From Lineus longissimus (lineage: Eukaryota > Nemertea > Pilidiophora > Heteronemertea > Lineidae): 60,000 bases of DNA. Under the pieces are notes generated by a model that saw only the letters and a program-made list of their open reading frames with translations, did not search any database and was not told where the DNA came from. Shown in pieces: positions 58,801 to 60,000 of the stretch. The stretch spans positions 14,262,001-14,322,000 of the forward strand of contig NC_088319.1 of assembly GCF_910592395.1 (NCBI RefSeq), given 5' to 3'. How positions within the stretch are numbered: the stretch's first letter is position 1; every line of letters starts with the position of its first letter. Made by a program: the position numbers and the translations under genes.

Positions 58801-60000
58801 GGGGGCGTAGTGAGTCAAGGTTTTGACACTAGAAAATGTATGATTGAGCTGAAACAATGGCAGCAAACATTCTGTATGACGTCATGTTTTCCAGGCTCAA
58901 ATGAACGCAGACTTACTTCCCAGCTGCATAGACTTCTGCTGTGTCGAATACGTTGATGCCACTCTCGTATGCCAACGTCACCATCTCCTCTGCCATCTGG
59001 TGGACAAAATAGAATCAAACTTTGAAAAATGGGTTAGAAAAAGTGTCAGGAGGAAATAGCGCTCTGCCCTTAGGCACTCAGTCATGATGGTAAAATTCAC
59101 AAAATTAGCGAAATTAAAACGCCCCGCAAATATTTGCTGTTTATAGCATTTGGTGGCAGTCTTTCTCTGCATCTCCGCTACTGACATGAGCCAGTCCTGC
59201 AAATCTGATGGATCCTTTATGCAGGGTCATTCGCCAACAAATCCACACCATTCATAAAACTGTCTAAATGTTTCCATAGCAACGGAAGAACCGACACCAT
59301 TTGGCTCACCAATGGTATTGAAAAGGTCAAAGGTCATGGAAAAATTTATATCATCCAGTCCACATGGCTTGAATATCGAAGCACACATGGGCCATTTTGT
59401 GTCGTGGGGATCTGCACAACATGACATGGCAAATTTAACATGAAAATTTCAGGCCAGCCCTGATTACATACGGTCTGGAAGCAGACGGACAATCCTTTGG
59501 GAGAATTTGTACCAGTTAATGGACAAGCGCTTGCATTACACAATTTATGCCATCAAGGACCTTGCATTATTTCAACGATTTAGCCCGATCCCTGACCTTA
59601 TTTTTCTGATTGCGAAATGATTACTCTAATTGTTTGTAATAATGTCTCATTGGTCAGTCCTCAACTCGTTTGAACATTTTCCTGTGTCTACAGTATTTCG
59701 ACCAAACTAATGTTAATGGGACTTTCAGAGAGGCTGTGGCCAAGTTAAGAGCTGATATAATGTTAATGGGACTTTCAGAGAGGCTGTGGCCAAGTTAAGA
59801 GCTGATGTAATGTTAATGGGACTTTCAGAGAGGCTGTGGCCAAGTTAAGAGCTGATATAATGTTAATGGGACTTTCAGAGAGGCTGTGGCCAAGTTAAGA
59901 GCTGATGTAATAAACCTATTGTAGGATGATGATCGGGATATATGAGACATGCCGGTACATGAACATACCTCATCTGTGACTTGTGCCCCAAACGTCACCC
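46808..60000 (-). CDS. kcnab: Voltage-gated K+ channel beta subunit (Kv-beta), 3' part of gene
   Basis: Kv-beta proteins are cytoplasmic aldo-keto reductase-fold tetramers docked under Shaker-type channels. Exons in transcript order: 59969-60000 (cut by the edge), 58917-58996, 58446-58490, 58224-58268, 57941-57984, 57668-57754, 54483-54568, 54100-54220, 53559-53653, 53079-53199, 52551-52639, then either 50968-51252 or 46808-46897. All phases fit. With the distal end about 310 residues are present of a usual ~365-400. The catalytic set known from Kv-beta2 is present: Asp and Tyr in [11 protein letters not shown], Lys in CTKIFWGGK, Asn in FANKPDP. Cofactor blocks [23 protein letters not shown] and DQLYEN are also present. 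The N-terminal exons lie past 60000. Confidence 0.96.
46898..50967 (-). other. DNA between the two alternative Kv-beta last exons
   Basis: Acts as intron when exon B is used, or as 3' UTR/flank when exon A is used. Contains a poly-G tract (about 48068-48078) and AGGTCA words near 48350, 48520 and 49075. No other gene recognised. Confidence 0.6.
50968..51252 (-). CDS. kcnab: Kv-beta alternative last exon A (proximal, long tail)
   Basis: After a TTTTTTTCACAG acceptor, phase 0, the exon encodes [22 protein letters not shown], then PPPPKVCRC and a Cys- and hydrophobic-rich stretch ([19 protein letters not shown]), ending in a Ser-rich tail. That is 94 residues in total before the stop. The first 22 residues align with the family's last-exon peptide (VLPKL...ILGNKP). 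The remaining ~70 residues have no counterpart I know. It aligns with exon B at 46808-46897. Confidence 0.75.
   Translation of the reverse strand: MVPKLVPKIMKELDKLLANKPVRPPPPKVCRCYQAWFVTIFRFACCPLEVATMLVSSLFAASNSDMTERSSSDGKPSFFGSKLCSNYLHGYSFQ
51253..52248 (-). other. Kv-beta intron before last exon A
   Basis: Contains a poly-G tract at about 52097-52115. No gene recognised. Confidence 0.6.
52249..52440 (-). mobile_element. tRNA-derived SINE in a Kv-beta intron
   Basis: On the minus strand TGGCTCAGCG (52418-52427) fits a Pol III A box, and GGTTCAATCCC (52376-52386) fits a B box, 31 bases apart, as in tRNA-headed SINEs. The 3' body segment at 52249-52285 recurs at 53222-53257, showing a dispersed family. 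Confidence 0.6.
52551..52639 (-). CDS. kcnab: Kv-beta penultimate exon (common)
   Basis: Encodes [20 protein letters not shown] and LYENMQALQ. The family motif is LLGASNADQLMEN; here the cofactor-side Ser is Ala (GAASVDQ). Phase 0 exit with strong GTGAGT donor, able to join either last exon. Confidence 0.95.
53079..53199 (-). CDS. kcnab: Kv-beta exon ([10 protein letters not shown] ... SQLAI)
   Basis: Encodes [40 protein letters not shown], a highly conserved helix region of the family. Donor GTAAATG, phase 1. Confidence 0.96.
53222..53285 (-). mobile_element. 3' fragment of the same SINE family
   Basis: GGCTTAACACTAACAGGTTG plus ATGG.GAGATG is shared with 52249-52285. No tRNA-like head is present here. 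Confidence 0.5.
53518..53550. repeat. GATT microsatellite beside a splice donor
   Basis: About seven TGAT units. On the transcribed strand it reads (ATCA)n and starts about 9 bases after the donor of the 53559 exon. Confidence 0.85.
53559..53653 (-). CDS. kcnab: Kv-beta exon with WSPLACG block
   Basis: Encodes [20 protein letters not shown] and [11 protein letters not shown], lining the cofactor pocket. Non-standard but usable donor CAAG|GTTTGT, and acceptor TTTTCTAG. Confidence 0.95.
53890..53916 (+). other. Hammerhead-like motif, probably a retroelement tail remnant
   Basis: CTGATGA (53891-53897), an extra G, a perfect 6-bp stem GGTTCG/CGAACC with AG loop, then GAAA (53913-53916). This order is the hammerhead ribozyme core found in Penelope-like elements and retrozymes. 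The extra G and unresolved stems I and III argue for a decayed or merely similar hairpin. Confidence 0.35.
54100..54220 (-). CDS. kcnab: Kv-beta exon with EQAEYH block
   Basis: Encodes [40 protein letters not shown]. Vertebrate proteins usually have PPVCEQ or PPICEQ; here the Cys is Ala. Donor GTAAGC, phase 1. Confidence 0.95.
54483..54568 (-). CDS. kcnab: Kv-beta exon with SRWSPMEIM cofactor block
   Basis: Encodes [20 protein letters not shown] and [14 protein letters not shown] contributes to NADPH binding in the family. Phase 0 exit, donor GTGAGT. Confidence 0.95.
54569..57667 (-). other. Kv-beta intron (3.1 kb)
   Basis: Contains the X-box cluster, AAGGTCA words near 56152-56196, and a long plus-strand ORF (56036-56608) explained by C/A-rich composition. 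A minus-strand ORF at 56966-57157 is unidentified. Confidence 0.65.
57379..57640. promoter_or_regulatory. Cluster of X-box (RFX-type) palindromes
   Basis: GTTGCCATGGTAAC at 57438-57451 is a perfect GTNRCC(N2)RGYAAC site. Near matches are GTTACCATGGTGAAC at 57379, ATTACCGAGCAAC at 57492, GTTACCATGGTGAT at 57609 and ATTACCATGGCAAC at 57627. At least five in 260 bases of one intron. Confidence 0.45.
57668..57754 (-). CDS. kcnab: Kv-beta exon with the FANKPDP block
   Basis: Encodes [20 protein letters not shown] and PDPHTPTE. The Asn of FANKPD is a catalytic/cofactor residue in the family. Donor GTTAGT. Confidence 0.95.
57941..57984 (-). CDS. kcnab: Kv-beta 44-base exon
   Basis: Encodes [14 protein letters not shown], almost identical to vertebrate Kv-beta. 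Donor GTAAAC. Confidence 0.95.
58224..58268 (-). CDS. kcnab: Kv-beta 45-base exon with catalytic Lys
   Basis: Encodes [14 protein letters not shown] plus part of Lys. The Lys of CTKIFW is the catalytic Lys. Acceptor TTTTCAG, donor GTAAGT. Confidence 0.94.
58446..58490 (-). CDS. kcnab: Kv-beta 45-base exon ([15 protein letters not shown])
   Basis: Phase 2 in and out. Encodes [14 protein letters not shown] plus part of Arg. The family usually has KKKGWRR, so Cys replaces Gly here. Donor GTGAGA, acceptor TTTTCCAG. Confidence 0.93.
58625..58665. repeat. GAT/GAA-rich trinucleotide run
   Basis: Interrupted (GATGAT...GAAGAT) microsatellite in a Kv-beta intron. Confidence 0.8.
58917..58996 (-). CDS. 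kcnab: Kv-beta exon: catalytic Asp and Tyr
   Basis: Encodes [20 protein letters not shown] and EVYAAG plus AA of the next Lys. It holds the catalytic Asp and Tyr of the reductase site. Donor GTAAGT. Confidence 0.95.
58997..59708 (-). other. Kv-beta intron
   Basis: No exon-like segment between the two flanking exons; their junction (TDE|MAEE) matches the family directly. Confidence 0.75.
59709..59910. repeat. Four 50-bp tandem units with alternating A/B variants
   Basis: Copies of TGTTAATGGGACTTTCAGAG... begin at 59711, 59761, 59811 and 59861. Copies 1 and 3 end GATATAA while copies 2 and 4 end GATGTAA, so a 100-bp dimer was duplicated recently. It lies about 60 bases inside the intron after the 59969 exon. 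Confidence 0.95.
59969..60000 (-). CDS. kcnab: Kv-beta exon (partial, runs off the window)
   Basis: Encodes [10 protein letters not shown], the start of the reductase barrel (family: WVTFGGQITDE), then a GTATG donor. Phase 0 exit. Confidence 0.9.

Overview
The window is animal nuclear DNA: long AT-rich introns with GT-AG boundaries, small phased exons, abundant short dispersed repeats, and protein families restricted to metazoans. The proteins and the repeat style (frequent ACATGTA, TAGGCCTA and AAGGTCAAGGTCA strings, poly-G tracts) suggest a marine invertebrate bilaterian such as an ambulacrarian or a lophotrochozoan. I cannot place it more exactly from sequence alone.

Three protein-coding loci are supported. 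(1) At 1069-1458, minus strand, lies the first coding exon of a probable membrane transporter (tentatively SLC12-like), with the rest off the left edge. (2) At 7824-35484, plus strand, lies a complete dishevelled (Dvl) gene, reconstructed as 15 phase-compatible coding exons giving 697 residues with DIX, basic region, PDZ, DEP and the conserved C-terminal peptide. (3) From 60000 down to 46808, minus strand, lies most of a voltage-gated potassium channel beta subunit (Kv-beta, aldo-keto reductase fold). Eleven upstream exons are followed by two alternative last exons. Its N-terminal exons lie beyond the right edge. Dvl and Kv-beta are tail to tail; the transporter and Dvl are head to head.

Region by region: 1-1500 transporter exon; 1.5-7.8 kb intergenic, with diverged repeats (3.6-4.6 kb) and a composite of satellite-like array, fold-back element and long hairpin (5.28-6.89 kb); 7.8-35.5 kb Dvl; 35.5-46.8 kb Dvl 3' UTR and intergenic DNA with a MITE-like element and a 36-bp minisatellite; 46.8-60 kb Kv-beta, with a tRNA-derived SINE, a hammerhead-like motif, an X-box cluster and a 50-bp tandem repeat in introns.

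The most interesting signals are ways both genes could vary their C-termini. Kv-beta has two homologous last exons about 4.4 kb apart. Dvl has a read-through exon end with a nearby polyadenylation signal, a frame-preserving candidate cassette exon, and a candidate alternative terminal exon. No rRNA, functional tRNA or CRISPR array was seen. Functional links between the three genes are not implied by the sequence; Dvl acts in Wnt and planar polarity signalling, Kv-beta with Shaker-type channels.
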